This document shows positions 45,373 to 54,173 of a stretch of DNA of 64,000 bases, piece by piece. Positions within the stretch are counted from its first letter, which is position 1; each line of letters starts with the position of its first letter. The notes under the pieces are model-generated. The model worked only from the letters and a program-made list of their open reading frames with translations. It was not told the DNA's origin and made no database searches. The position numbers and the translations under genes are program-made. The stretch comes from Chitinophaga ginsengisoli (GTDB taxonomy: Bacteria > Bacteroidota > Bacteroidia > Chitinophagales > Chitinophagaceae), in contig NZ_PYGK01000003.1 in assembly GCF_003014595.1 (NCBI RefSeq), positions 248,001 through 312,000 of the forward strand, written 5' to 3'.

Positions 45373-45858
45373 ATGCAATCCAATCACCTACTGTACATAT
45401 GCGCCATTTCTTTGCTGAGCAGCTGTATAGCAGCCTCACAGCAAACTGAAACTAAGGCAGACAGCAACAGTGTGACTGCCGTCACAGATGAGGCACCTGC
45501 AAAGCAACAAACTGTGGAGACATCCCCCAAGAAGCCACCCTCAGAAATATTGAAACCACAGGCAGGCCCCTACCCTCCTGAATGTTATAAAACAATTACA
45601 GACATTATACAGAGCTCTGACTTCAAATCAGATCTTGCGAAGAAAGAGAATATCAAAGTAAGGATAGACCGCCAAGAGAAGAGTAAATTATTCCTGCAGC
45701 TGTTTGCCAGTGAGAAAGATCATGAATCTACCCTTGGCTGGCTACGGCTGGATAAGGCTAATGAGAAGCTGGAAGATATTACTGTAGATCCGGATAAACC
45801 TGTGCTGTTGAATTATGACAGGTCACTGATCAGTGCATTGAGACAAAACTGCCCGTAA
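45373..45858 (+). CDS. Hypothetical lipoprotein
   Basis: 161 residues from the ATG at 45373. The signal peptide ends at a lipobox (LLSSC, Cys18). The next 45 residues are a T/E/S/P-rich spacer; then a compact domain (YPPECYKTITDIIQSSDF, KVRIDRQEKSKLFLQLFAS) of unknown fold. The TTG at 45346 is less likely as a start because it precedes a near-consensus box TATCTTTC at 45352-45359. Confidence 0.7.
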   Translation: MQSNHLLYICAISLLSSCIAASQQTETKADSNSVTAVTDEAPAKQQTVETSPKKPPSEILKPQAGPYPPECYKTITDIIQSSDFKSDLAKKENIKVRIDRQEKSKLFLQLFASEKDHESTLGWLRLDKANEKLEDITVDPDKPVLLNYDRSLISALRQNCP

Positions 45859-45861
45859 ACA

Positions 45862-45904
45862 GCAACAGGAAATAATGTTGCTTGTTCACATTATTTCCTG
45901 TTGC
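45862..45904. terminator. Bidirectional hairpin between convergent genes
   Basis: A perfect 17-bp stem (GCAACAGGAAATAATGT / ACATTATTTCCTGTTGC) with a 9-base loop, between the lipoprotein and TonB-receptor stops. It has no long T-run, but stem length alone could stop transcription or protect 3' ends. Confidence 0.75.
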
Positions 45905-45922
45905 CTGATGAGTAATCACTCA

Positions 45923-48349
45923 CTACTTAAAATCAATCGGAATGGATACTTTCATGCTGAAAGTCCTGCCCATATTAAATACACCTACCCTACCTGTTAC
46001 TTCATTCTCAGCAGCATATTTCAAACGGCTGAGGTGATTCTGGTAAGCTACATCTGTCAGGTTGTTCGCTGCCAGGTGCAGGGAGAATAATGTCTTACCA
46101 TTCTTTTTATTCACGAAATCAGTACCGATACCTGCGTTTAACAAGGTATAACCGGGAGTAGCGGTTTCTGTCTGGTATGCATAGAAGACATCATTCTGTG
46201 CAAATGTTCTATCCAGCTGTACACCGACGTATGCATTCTGCATAACGCCTCCTACTTTCTTAAATTTCCCTTTCAGTTCAGAGAGCCAGCGTGCTGCCGG
46301 GATGTTGGGCAGATATTTTGTAGAATCGGACCCATTGGAGATCGAAGAGCGTACGTAAGAGAATGTGTTCTCGAAATGCAGCCAGTCGATCGGATGTGGA
46401 TGAATGTCCAACATTAATTCTCCTCCGTAAAGGTTTGCCGTGTTCTGCTGGTATTTGAAAGCGGAATAGCCTGCATCATTATCCGTAGCCGGGATAGAGT
46501 CTGCACCGGCTGCATTCACCAGCTTACGGGCAAAGATGAAGTTGCTGATATGATTGTAGAACACACCGGCTGTCAGGGAAACGTGTTGTGAGTTAAATTC
46601 CAGTCCCAGGTCGCCTTGTGTGCTTACTTCAGGCTTTAAGTTTTCGTTGCCGTATTCGTATTTGATAGTGCCTTCATGGACGCCGTTAGCTGCCAGTTCT
46701 GAAATGTTTGGCGCACGGAAACCTCTGGCCGCATTCAGTTTCAGGGTTACCTGCTGGCTTACGGCGTAGCTTAATCCTGCGCTACCGGATACATTGGAGA
46801 AGTCACGATCGAAGGATGCGAACTTTGTTTCGCTACCTAACTGCAGTCCTTTAATGTTCATATGACGGTTATCGAAACGCAGGCCTCCGCTTAGTGTCAG
46901 CTTATCGAAGGTTTTGCTGGTTACGGCGAATACACCGGCGTCGAACAGATCATAAGACGGGATCAGGTATTCTTCTCCACCGATATTATTCTTTTGCTGC
47001 ATGCCATTTACTCCGATGGTCGTCTGCCAGCCATTCATTTCCGGCAGATAGTATTTCAGGCCGTAATTGAAGGTATTCAACTTTAGTAACAGATCTGGTT
47101 GATCCGGCGCTAATACATTCCCCAGCTCTTTACGACGGTTCCACTGATATCCCAGGGTCAACGCCAGTCGGCCGCCATTATTCAGATAAACATTGTTATC
47201 CCATACCAGTTTGTTGTGTGTGATCTTCTGACGGGGTGTGCCGATGCTATAGGATTTAAAATCATCATTGGTAGCTACTGCTTCATCTGCTATACCGTTA
47301 TTGTTAACAGGTTTGAGGAATTGTCCGTTCTCATTACGGTCGCCTTCCACCAGTCCTAATTCCTGGTTGAAGGAAGTAAAGCGGAGAATAGAAGAACCCC
47401 ATTGTTTGTTCAGCCCCAGGCTACCACCATAATTGGTGTTTTTGAACTTGGAGTTGAATACATAACCGTCGTATTTGTTCTTATAATCGTGGGCAAACTT
47501 CTGTGTACCAAAAGCGCTCCAGCTCAGGCCTCCTTTAGTAGTGCCTGTGATGTCGGCATGGTAGGATATCTGTCCGTTGTTGGTGAGGTAGTTGGCCGCT
47601 ACATTACCTTTTATCTGTCCGGCGGGAACATTACCCGGAGGTACGATATTCACCACACCAGCCAATGCATCCGAACCATATACCAGAGAAGCAGGGCCTT
47701 TCAGTACTTCCACTTTGCTTACATTATAATCATCGATCTCAATACCGTGTTCGTCTCCCCACTGCTGTCCTTCCTGGCGTATACCATCGCCTACCACTAC
47801 CACGCGGTTATATCCCAGACCACGGATAAAGGGTTTGGAGATCGCGGGTCCGGTAGTCAGTTGACTTACCCCGGGCAGTTTGGCAATCGCGTCAATAATA
47901 TTCGTAGAGATATTGGCATCCAGGTAATCCCTTCTTACGATACTTACCGGTGTAGGTGTTTTTTTCAGTGTAGTGGCCATGTTCACGCCAGTGATCACCA
48001 CCTCATTTTTCTCCAGCAGCGTTTCTGACAGCGTGAAATCCTTTTGGGTAACACCGTTGATCTGAACAGACTCTGTGAATGCGGCATAACCTATATAGTG
48101 CACCTCCACCAGGAATTTACCTTTAGGCAGGTTTTTGATTTCATATTCACCCTGGGCGTTAGCGGAAGCACCAACGTGCAGGTCTGGCAAATAAATCGTT
48201 GCTCCGGGTAAGGGGCTATGGGAAGACTTATCAGTCACTGTTCCTTTCAGCGAACTACCGGCATCGTCATTCTTTATTGATGCAAAACCAAGGGTATCTA
48301 TAAGCAAGCTGGTAACTAAAACTATAATGAAGACACGTAAATAGTGCAT
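45923..48349 (-). CDS. TonB-dependent receptor
   Basis: 808 residues. A signal peptide (ends near GFASIKNDD) is followed by a carboxypeptidase-regulatory-like domain (LKGTVTDKSSHSPLPGATIY), then the plug (NIIDAIAKLPGVSQ, KPFIRGLGYNRVVVVGDGIR, VEVLKGPASLVYGSDALAGV) and a 22-strand barrel to a C-terminal phenylalanine-lysine end. It needs TonB and the proton-motive force. The substrate is not set by homology here; the His-rich gene upstream suggests a transition metal. It is the second gene of a minus-strand pair, 93 bp after the His-rich protein. Confidence 0.93.
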   Translation of the reverse strand: MHYLRVFIIVLVTSLLIDTLGFASIKNDDAGSSLKGTVTDKSSHSPLPGATIYLPDLHVGASANAQGEYEIKNLPKGKFLVEVHYIGYAAFTESVQINGVTQKDFTLSETLLEKNEVVITGVNMATTLKKTPTPVSIVRRDYLDANISTNIIDAIAKLPGVSQLTTGPAISKPFIRGLGYNRVVVVGDGIRQEGQQWGDEHGIEIDDYNVSKVEVLKGPASLVYGSDALAGVVNIVPPGNVPAGQIKGNVAANYLTNNGQISYHADITGTTKGGLSWSAFGTQKFAHDYKNKYDGYVFNSKFKNTNYGGSLGLNKQWGSSILRFTSFNQELGLVEGDRNENGQFLKPVNNNGIADEAVATNDDFKSYSIGTPRQKITHNKLVWDNNVYLNNGGRLALTLGYQWNRRKELGNVLAPDQPDLLLKLNTFNYGLKYYLPEMNGWQTTIGVNGMQQKNNIGGEEYLIPSYDLFDAGVFAVTSKTFDKLTLSGGLRFDNRHMNIKGLQLGSETKFASFDRDFSNVSGSAGLSYAVSQQVTLKLNAARGFRAPNISELAANGVHEGTIKYEYGNENLKPEVSTQGDLGLEFNSQHVSLTAGVFYNHISNFIFARKLVNAAGADSIPATDNDAGYSAFKYQQNTANLYGGELMLDIHPHPIDWLHFENTFSYVRSSISNGSDSTKYLPNIPAARWLSELKGKFKKVGGVMQNAYVGVQLDRTFAQNDVFYAYQTETATPGYTLLNAGIGTDFVNKKNGKTLFSLHLAANNLTDVAYQNHLSRLKYAAENEVTGRVGVFNMGRTFSMKVSIPIDFK

Positions 48350-48442
48350 AGAAAGATTTGTTTATAACAATTATCTATACAGCAACGCAGTAGTTGCTAT
48401 AATAGTAACAATATGGGCGGGATGCCCTTTCACAGTAAAAAA

Positions 48443-48826
48443 CTAAACAAATGCTATTGCCGGAGGCGCACGAGGGGAAAGTGTTCTATAAGGGAGGTAT
48501 TCAATAACCGGGATAACCGGGATGGCGTAATGCCAGGTGATCTCTTTCACCAGTACATAATAAAATGTAGTGGTGTGTACGTAAGGCTCTGGTTCTATCT
48601 GCAGGAAATCACAGTGCACGTGTTTAACGGACATAGCGGGGCCATGCTTCGCTACCGGCGCTTCATCTTCCGTGTCATGGTGGGGGAAAAACTGGTGTAT
48701 AAATGCCCGGGGGGTGGTATTAAAGATAAATACCCCCAGCAGCATGATAGCCAATATCCTGTATAACACCTTTTGCTTCAGATCATGAGTTTGAACGGTA
48801 ACAAAGGTAGGGAATAAATGCAACAA
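48443..48826 (-). CDS. Small His-rich membrane protein upstream of the TonB receptor
   Basis: At most 127 residues. A membrane helix (ILAIMLLGVFIFNT) is followed by histidine-rich phrases: HQFFPHHDTEDE, KHGPAMSVKHVHCDF and YVHTTTF. This suggests metal binding in the periplasm. The listed start is a TTG at 48826; but a TACCTTTG box at 48802-48809 lies inside the frame, so the true start may be the GTG at 48769 or a later codon. Proteins of this type often precede metal-related TonB receptors in Bacteroidota. A palindrome overlaps the promoter. Confidence 0.65.
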   Translation of the reverse strand: MLHLFPTFVTVQTHDLKQKVLYRILAIMLLGVFIFNTTPRAFIHQFFPHHDTEDEAPVAKHGPAMSVKHVHCDFLQIEPEPYVHTTTFYYVLVKEITWHYAIPVIPVIEYLPYRTLSPRAPPAIAFV

Positions 48827-48832
48827 TGTTGC
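48802..48832 (-). promoter_or_regulatory. Promoter and probable operator of the His-rich/TonB pair
   Basis: The minus-strand -7 box is TACCTTTG (48802-48809). A palindrome GCAACA-A-TGTTGC (48820-48832) covers the expected -33 region. A metal-responsive Fur/Zur-type repressor is a reasonable guess but not shown. Confidence 0.55.
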
Positions 48833-48909
48833 TCATAATACATGAGTGAGTGAAATAATTGATGGCTGGCGGGTGGGATGCAACCTCAAAAGTAATTTAT
48901 CATAGACGC

Positions 48910-49071
48910 TTAGTAGCTCCGGTTTCAGTATGGGATGTCGGTCGGCGCCTCTCCGGAAGGCTATTGGGCGTTGTCAAGCGAATCGGGGGTGGGATATCTA
49001 TTAGGCGGCATCGGTCGTGGCACCGGAGAGCCGAAGGCCCGACATTCCCATCTGAAACCGCGTGCTACTAA
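48910..49071. repeat. 160-bp element with long imperfect inverted arms
   Basis: The left arm (48910-48956) and right arm (49023-49071) pair as TTAGTAGC..CGGTTTCAG..ATGGGATGTCGG..CTCTCCGG with small bulges. The centre of about 66 bases (48957-49022) has no frame. The GC content is higher than the flanks. It may be a MITE-like element or a long structured RNA. Confidence 0.7.
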
Positions 49072-49112
49072 CGCTGTCGCTCCTGATGGTTATCGGCTAC
49101 TTTATAAATGAG

Positions 49113-49147
49113 AGGAGGTTGTATCTTTTGATATGATACAACCTCCT
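49113..49147. terminator. Hairpin near the DUF1501 stop
   Basis: A perfect 13-bp stem AGGAGGTTGTATC / GATACAACCTCCT with a 9-base loop. It lies about 60 bases past the DUF1501 stop (minus strand). There is no T-run. Confidence 0.6.
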
Positions 49148-49205
49148 TCGGGATATTTTGTGCTGATTATTATGCCGTTTGTTATGCAGATTACTATGCT
49201 GATTA

Positions 49206-50780
49206 CTAATATTTTACTTTCAGCATAGATCTTACATGCTGGTATACGCCGTTCTGGATACGTGCATAGAAGATACCGGCAGCGAGGTTACCACTTTCGA
49301 AAGTGATGCTGTATTCTCCGGCAGCCTGGAGCTTGTTTACCGGAGTTGCTACCAGTCGTCCCATCGTATCAAAGATCTGCACCAGTGTGTGTCCGCCCCT
49401 GGTTTTATACTTCAGGGTGGTGGTTGACACGAACGGATTCGGGTAGTTGGTGATCAGGTTATTGCTACCGTTATTCACATCGTCAATGCTCGTCAGGGTA
49501 CCACAGGCGATACCACTCACGATAGGTAAGCGCTGGTAATCTTTGAAGAGGATGGTTTGCAATGTTGCGTTATCCACACAGAACCACTGTTCCAGCAGGG
49601 AGGCGTATACAGAACGGAAGTCGTACTGCATAGGCATGTTATCGGCCACATTGGTTTCTGTAGGGATATCAGGAGAAGATCCCAGTACGCCTTGCAGTAC
49701 ATAGTCACCGAATACGATCATCGGCGCAGCAGCACCGTGGTCGGTACCCATACTACCATTGGATTTGATACGGCGGCCGAACTCAGAGAAGGTCATACCT
49801 ACTACACGGCGGGAAGCCTTGAGTTTAGTCAGGTCGTCCATGAATGCCTTGATGGAATCGGATAGCTGTCCCAGGAGCACGGCGTGATCACCTTTGGTGG
49901 TATCACCGGCTTGTGTCTGGTTAGCGTGTGTATCGAAGAAGGCGTGCGTTACCATGTAGAGGCGGGTCTTCAGACCACCCGCTACGAGGCGTGCTACTAT
50001 TTTCAGCTGTTCAGCCAACCTGTTGTCAGGGTAAGGGCTCTGTGAAGTGACATTCGCAGCGGCCTTTTTGATGGCGTCAGCAAATTTGTTGGACTGTTTG
50101 GCGATCAGACGTACATATTCCAGTTCGACACCAGCGTGGGTATTAGGAACAGGATCATTGATATCTTCGATCAGGTTATAGAAGTCGGTAGAGCTGGAGA
50201 TAGCCACCGCCATATTTGCATCATTCCCCTGGAATACCGGAGAAGTGAGGGAACCGATCTGGATAGCCAGTGGTTCAGCACCTTCATAAGCATCGGGGAA
50301 GCCTGGGAATTGTGTTTCCAGGTAACGACCTGCCCAGCCGGTTTCGAGGATCTGATTCTGGTCGGAACCGCTCATCCAGATATCCATTGCACGGAAGTGG
50401 GAATAATCCGGAGAAGGATAACCTACGCTCTGGATCACACATACTTTACCGTTATCGTATAGGTCCTGGAGACCTGTCATGGCAGGGTGAAAACCTGTTT
50501 TAATATTGTTGGCCAGTGGCAATACCGCTCCTTCGGGGATCGCGATATTTTTACGGGCGTTCTGATAATCCGCGTATACGTCCAGCGGCACTATCATATT
50601 CAGACCATCATTACCACCGATCATCTGGATCATCACTAACACGTGGTCATTATCTTCTGCAGATTTCTGCAACGCATTCAGCAGTGAGGAAGCGCCGAAA
50701 GCCTTTACAGAAAATCCGTTTATAAAGGTTGGCAGAACCGTTGCCGGGGCGGTATATTTAAGAAAATCTCTGCGTTTCAT
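49206..50780 (-). CDS. DUF1501 protein with T9SS type A sorting domain
   Basis: 524 residues. A twin-Arg-like or Sec signal (MKRRDFLKYTAPATVLPTF) is followed by the DUF1501 (sulfatase-like/alkaline-phosphatase-fold) body with MIQMIGGNDGLNMIVPLD, SGSDQNQILETGWAGRYLE and MTFSEFGRRIKSNGSMGTDHGA. The last 80 residues (ITNYPNPFVSTTTLKYK...QIFDTMGRLVATP) form a T9SS type A C-terminal sorting domain, so the protein should be exported by the system that includes PorT. It follows the DUF1800 gene by 21 bp on the same strand. Function unknown. Confidence 0.92.
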   Translation of the reverse strand: MKRRDFLKYTAPATVLPTFINGFSVKAFGASSLLNALQKSAEDNDHVLVMIQMIGGNDGLNMIVPLDVYADYQNARKNIAIPEGAVLPLANNIKTGFHPAMTGLQDLYDNGKVCVIQSVGYPSPDYSHFRAMDIWMSGSDQNQILETGWAGRYLETQFPGFPDAYEGAEPLAIQIGSLTSPVFQGNDANMAVAISSSTDFYNLIEDINDPVPNTHAGVELEYVRLIAKQSNKFADAIKKAAANVTSQSPYPDNRLAEQLKIVARLVAGGLKTRLYMVTHAFFDTHANQTQAGDTTKGDHAVLLGQLSDSIKAFMDDLTKLKASRRVVGMTFSEFGRRIKSNGSMGTDHGAAAPMIVFGDYVLQGVLGSSPDIPTETNVADNMPMQYDFRSVYASLLEQWFCVDNATLQTILFKDYQRLPIVSGIACGTLTSIDDVNNGSNNLITNYPNPFVSTTTLKYKTRGGHTLVQIFDTMGRLVATPVNKLQAAGEYSITFESGNLAAGIFYARIQNGVYQHVRSMLKVKY

Positions 50781-50801
50781 AGTTTATAGGTCTTTCTAAG
50801 A

Positions 50802-52448
50802 TCAGGCTAATTGATATTCAGATAAATTCATCAGGTACTTGTACAGTGTATGGAGGCGGCTTTCCACGATATTGCGGTTAGCGGCTGTAGGATTGGATTT
50901 CCAGGTATTCCAGGCATCTGTCCAGTAGTAGTCGCTGTTAGGGCTCTGGCCACTAAGCAGGATGATATTCTTTATTCTTGCCTTTGATGCATCAGATAAT
51001 TCGATACGGTATAAGAGGTCCAGTGCATCCTGGATCAAGGTAACAGGATTGGAAGGATCTGAGAGTTTTTCTGTGAACGCCAGTACATCGATCTTCACTC
51101 CGCCGAAACCACCGGTGCTGATAATGGAGTCAGTCATCAGGTTACGCTTAGGCAGGGTGTCGGTATTGATCCAGATCTCATGGAACTGAGGAGCGAGGCG
51201 ATAAGCTTCCCAGCCGGCCACCTGTGGAGGATCTCCGATGTCCTGCAGCATGCTGGCGCAATGACGGCGGATAGCATCCAGGGATTCATGCGCCGCCATA
51301 TAGTCTGTCGGGAATTCTACACCGAATTCACGAACCAGGCCTACAGCAAATTCCATCGGGCTTTTGATCAGCGCTGACATATTCAGCGGATCGAAGAAGT
51401 GCTCACTCTTGAACAGGGCCTTGAGTACGGGTTTCAGTTCATATTTATTAGCACGGAAGATCTCCGCCAGCGGTAGAATCACGTTCTGTTCTACGGCATC
51501 ATCTATCAGATAATACACGAAGAAGCGGTATAGTTTACGGCAGATGAACTTTGATACTTCCTGCTGCGCGAAAATGATATTCAGCAGATCATCCAGTTCA
51601 CTGGCGCCTTCGGCACCTGTTTTACCGGTGATCTTACTATTGCCATAGAAGCTTGAGAATTCTTTATTGGTGATGACGTGCTGGGTAGAATCAAAGTAAT
51701 AGTCGATTGTCAGCGGATTGATCCTGTAACCAGTCAGCACGGTAGCAGTCGTTCTTACGTCTTCCTCTGTATAAGCGGAATCAGGACCTTTACCTACGGT
51801 GAACAGTTCATGCAGTTCACGGCCGTAGTTCTCATCCGGGCTTTCCTTTCCGTTCAGATAGCCGTTCAGGTATTTGAGCATAGCCGGGTCGAGGGTCACT
51901 GCTTTGGTCAATGTCTTGAAGTTGCCGGTAGCATTGGCTCTCAACATGAGGTTATGCTTATATACATAGCGGGCATCGTTTATCATATCCATTTCCGTTG
52001 CGAAATGGTTATGCCAGAAGAGCACCATTTTTTCCTGGATGCTGCGTGACTGGTCTATCATCACTTTCAGCCACCATGCTTTATAGGAAGACCATCTTTT
52101 TCTGTCAAGGTCTCCTTCTTCAGGAGCGGGAGCTGAGTTCACCCAGGTAGAGCCAGGAGCGATACCGGTTTCGTCTTCTCCATATGTGTTCAATGGTTGT
52201 GTGGTAACAGGTGTAACGGTATCGATCAATGCGTCTACTACTGCGTCCATACCCAGACCTTTCGCCCACGCTACATCTTCAGGCGTGGAGCCGAACATGG
52301 TACGTTTTAACAGGTGTACAACCTGGGCGGTACCAAATTCTCCTGTATATGCTGTAATGCCAGAATCAGTACGAGAGCCAGTAGTCTTCGCCTGGACTGC
52401 TGTTTGCTGGCGATTGGCAGGAAGCGTAAGGAATTGTCTGCGATCCAT
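50802..52448 (-). CDS. DUF1800 protein
   Basis: 548 residues of the DUF1800 family. Family marks are HLLKRTMFGSTPEDVAWAKG, KMVLFWHNHFATE, NENYGRELHELFTVGKG-type segment (here DENYGRELHELFTVGKG), and FICRKLYRFFVYYLI. The usual partner DUF1501 follows directly. The pair is common in Bacteroidota and Planctomycetota and is thought to be an exported two-protein unit; no activity is known. The start MDRRQFLTLPANRQQ contains a small basic start but no strong helix, so export needs the signal to be checked. Confidence 0.9.
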   Translation of the reverse strand: MDRRQFLTLPANRQQTAVQAKTTGSRTDSGITAYTGEFGTAQVVHLLKRTMFGSTPEDVAWAKGLGMDAVVDALIDTVTPVTTQPLNTYGEDETGIAPGSTWVNSAPAPEEGDLDRKRWSSYKAWWLKVMIDQSRSIQEKMVLFWHNHFATEMDMINDARYVYKHNLMLRANATGNFKTLTKAVTLDPAMLKYLNGYLNGKESPDENYGRELHELFTVGKGPDSAYTEEDVRTTATVLTGYRINPLTIDYYFDSTQHVITNKEFSSFYGNSKITGKTGAEGASELDDLLNIIFAQQEVSKFICRKLYRFFVYYLIDDAVEQNVILPLAEIFRANKYELKPVLKALFKSEHFFDPLNMSALIKSPMEFAVGLVREFGVEFPTDYMAAHESLDAIRRHCASMLQDIGDPPQVAGWEAYRLAPQFHEIWINTDTLPKRNLMTDSIISTGGFGGVKIDVLAFTEKLSDPSNPVTLIQDALDLLYRIELSDASKARIKNIILLSGQSPNSDYYWTDAWNTWKSNPTAANRNIVESRLHTLYKYLMNLSEYQLA

Positions 52449-52590
52449 AGATAGTTATGATATGGTTGTATTGATATATAGGGAAAAATGATTAACGTAG
52501 GCTTTTACACAGGTCCATTTACGGGTCCAAATTAATAAAAACTTTAATTCAAGGAGATTATTTTATTTGTTCTGCAATACTCAAAAGAAA

Positions 52591-52623
52591 AGGGGTTGAC
52601 TACCATTAGATTAGTCAACCCCT
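52591..52623 (-). terminator. Terminator of the thiolase gene
   Basis: A perfect 12-bp stem AGGGGTTGACTA / TAGTCAACCCCT with a 9-base loop; on the minus strand it is followed by TTTTCTTTT. It lies 20 bases past the stop of the thiolase. Confidence 0.85.
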
Positions 52624-52643
52624 ACTCAATAATATATCTTTTA

Positions 52644-53819
52644 CTAGATTCTTTCGATCACGCCGGCAATTCCTTGTCCGCCGCCCACGCAGGCTGTGAC
52701 GATGCCGTATTTCTTATTCAGGCGTTTCAGATCACTGAGTATCTGTACTGTGAGCTTAGCGCCGGTACAACCCAAAGGATGCCCTAATGCTATTGCTCCT
52801 CCGTTGATATTCACCAGGTCAGGATCCATACCCAGTTCACGGATCACCGCTACTGACTGGGAGGCGAAAGCCTCATTCAGCTCTACCAGGTCAATATCGT
52901 TCAGTGACTTCCCTGCCTGTTGCAATGCTTTGGGCACCGCTGCTACCGGGCCAATACCCATGATACGCGGGTGCACCCCTGCTGACGCACAGGCTACCAG
53001 TCGCCCGATAGGCTGCAGGTTCAGTTCTTTCACCATGGTTTCGCTCATCACGATCACAAAGGCAGCGCCGTCGGATGTCTGGGAGGAGTTACCTGCGGTG
53101 ACACTACCGCCGGCAGCGAATACCGGTTTCAGTTTCGCCAGGGCCTCCGGAGAGGTGTCTGCCCTTGGACCTTCGTCGGTATCTACGGTGTATGTACGGG
53201 CCTGTTTACGGCCTTTTTCATCTACGTATACTTCGTTGACGGCTATGGGAAGGATGCCTTCTTTGAAATAGCCGTTTTCGATAGCTTTAAGGGCGTTCTG
53301 GTGGGATCTGTACGCAAATGCGTCCTGGTCTTCCCTTGTGACATTGAACTCACGCGCTACCGCTTCTGCGGTCAAACCCATGCCGAGGTAATATTCCGGT
53401 GTGGTACTGGCAACGGTGTAGTTAGGCACCGTCTTCCAGCCGGCTACGGGTACGAGACTCATGCTCTCCGTCCCTCCTGCTATGATACAGTGCGCCATGC
53501 CTGACTGGATCTTGGCTGTCGCGATAGCAATGGTTTCCAGTCCGGAGGCACAGTAACGGTTTACCGTCATGCCAGGGACTTCTATGCCCAAAGCCCGTAC
53601 AGATATCATTCTGCCGATCTGTAAACCCTGTTCTGCTTCAGGTACCGCATTGCCTACGATCAGGTCATCTACCCGCTTTGGGTCCAGCTGGGGGACACTT
53701 TTTAATAATCCGGTAATTACATCCACGGCCAGGTCATCAGGCCGGTAAAAGCGGAAGCCGCCCCGCTTGGCCTTGCCTACGGCGGTTCTAAAGCCGGCTA
53801 CTATATATGCTGTTTCCAT
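52644..53819 (-). CDS. Thiolase (acetyl-CoA C-acyltransferase)
   Basis: 391 residues. The acyl-enzyme cysteine is Cys90 in VNRYCASGLETIA. The other catalytic sites are GGAIALGHPLGCTGA (His) and ACVGGGQG (second Cys). The GGTESMS segment is also present. All residues are intact. It may work in fatty-acid oxidation or in acetoacetyl-CoA formation; no partner gene of beta-oxidation is adjacent. It is the last chromosome-type gene before the tRNA and island. Confidence 0.93.
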   Translation of the reverse strand: METAYIVAGFRTAVGKAKRGGFRFYRPDDLAVDVITGLLKSVPQLDPKRVDDLIVGNAVPEAEQGLQIGRMISVRALGIEVPGMTVNRYCASGLETIAIATAKIQSGMAHCIIAGGTESMSLVPVAGWKTVPNYTVASTTPEYYLGMGLTAEAVAREFNVTREDQDAFAYRSHQNALKAIENGYFKEGILPIAVNEVYVDEKGRKQARTYTVDTDEGPRADTSPEALAKLKPVFAAGGSVTAGNSSQTSDGAAFVIVMSETMVKELNLQPIGRLVACASAGVHPRIMGIGPVAAVPKALQQAGKSLNDIDLVELNEAFASQSVAVIRELGMDPDLVNINGGAIALGHPLGCTGAKLTVQILSDLKRLNKKYGIVTACVGGGQGIAGVIERI

Positions 53820-53929
53820 TCCTTTTCTCCTTTTCCGGGTGTAAGAACCCGATTTTTTTTATTTAAGTTAAAGAAGTTTTGTGAAATAGAAAACAAGGTG
53901 TTAAATTTGCAACCCGCAATAGCGGAAAA

Positions 53930-54003
53930 GACTCCTTAGCTCAGCTGGTTAGAGCTACTGACTCTTAATCAGTAGGTCCAGGGTTCGAGTCCCTGAGGGG
54001 TCA
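53930..54003 (+). tRNA. tRNA-Lys (anticodon CTT)
   Basis: A complete cloverleaf: acceptor GACTCCT / AGGGGTC with one G-U pair, D-arm AGCTCAGCTGGTTAGAGCT, anticodon loop CTCTTAA in the stem CTACTGA / TCAGTAG, T-arm CAGGG-TTCGAGT-CCCTG. The discriminator is A and the CCA is not encoded. The anticodon CTT reads AAG (Lys). The gene is at the edge of the AT-rich island. Confidence 0.95.
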
Positions 54004-54016
54004 CAGGGGAAATAAG

Positions 54017-54047
54017 CGCTTCAAGTTTAAGGACTTGAAGCGTTTTT
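54017..54047 (+). terminator. Terminator of the tRNA-Lys gene
   Basis: A perfect 10-bp stem CGCTTCAAGT / ACTTGAAGCG followed by TTTTT. Confidence 0.85.
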
Positions 54048-54173
54048 GTTTATTTGTAACTGTCATACCTCCAAGTAATAATCATTTAATAATTATCTTC
54101 GTATAATCCCCCTAAGCGTTATTCTGAAGTAAAAGGAAGCAATCGCATTAGTTAACAACCAAATCAATTATCA

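Noticed and set aside
53930..54003. The tRNA gene being damaged by the island
   Set aside because: All stems pair and the discriminator base is present, so the gene looks functional.
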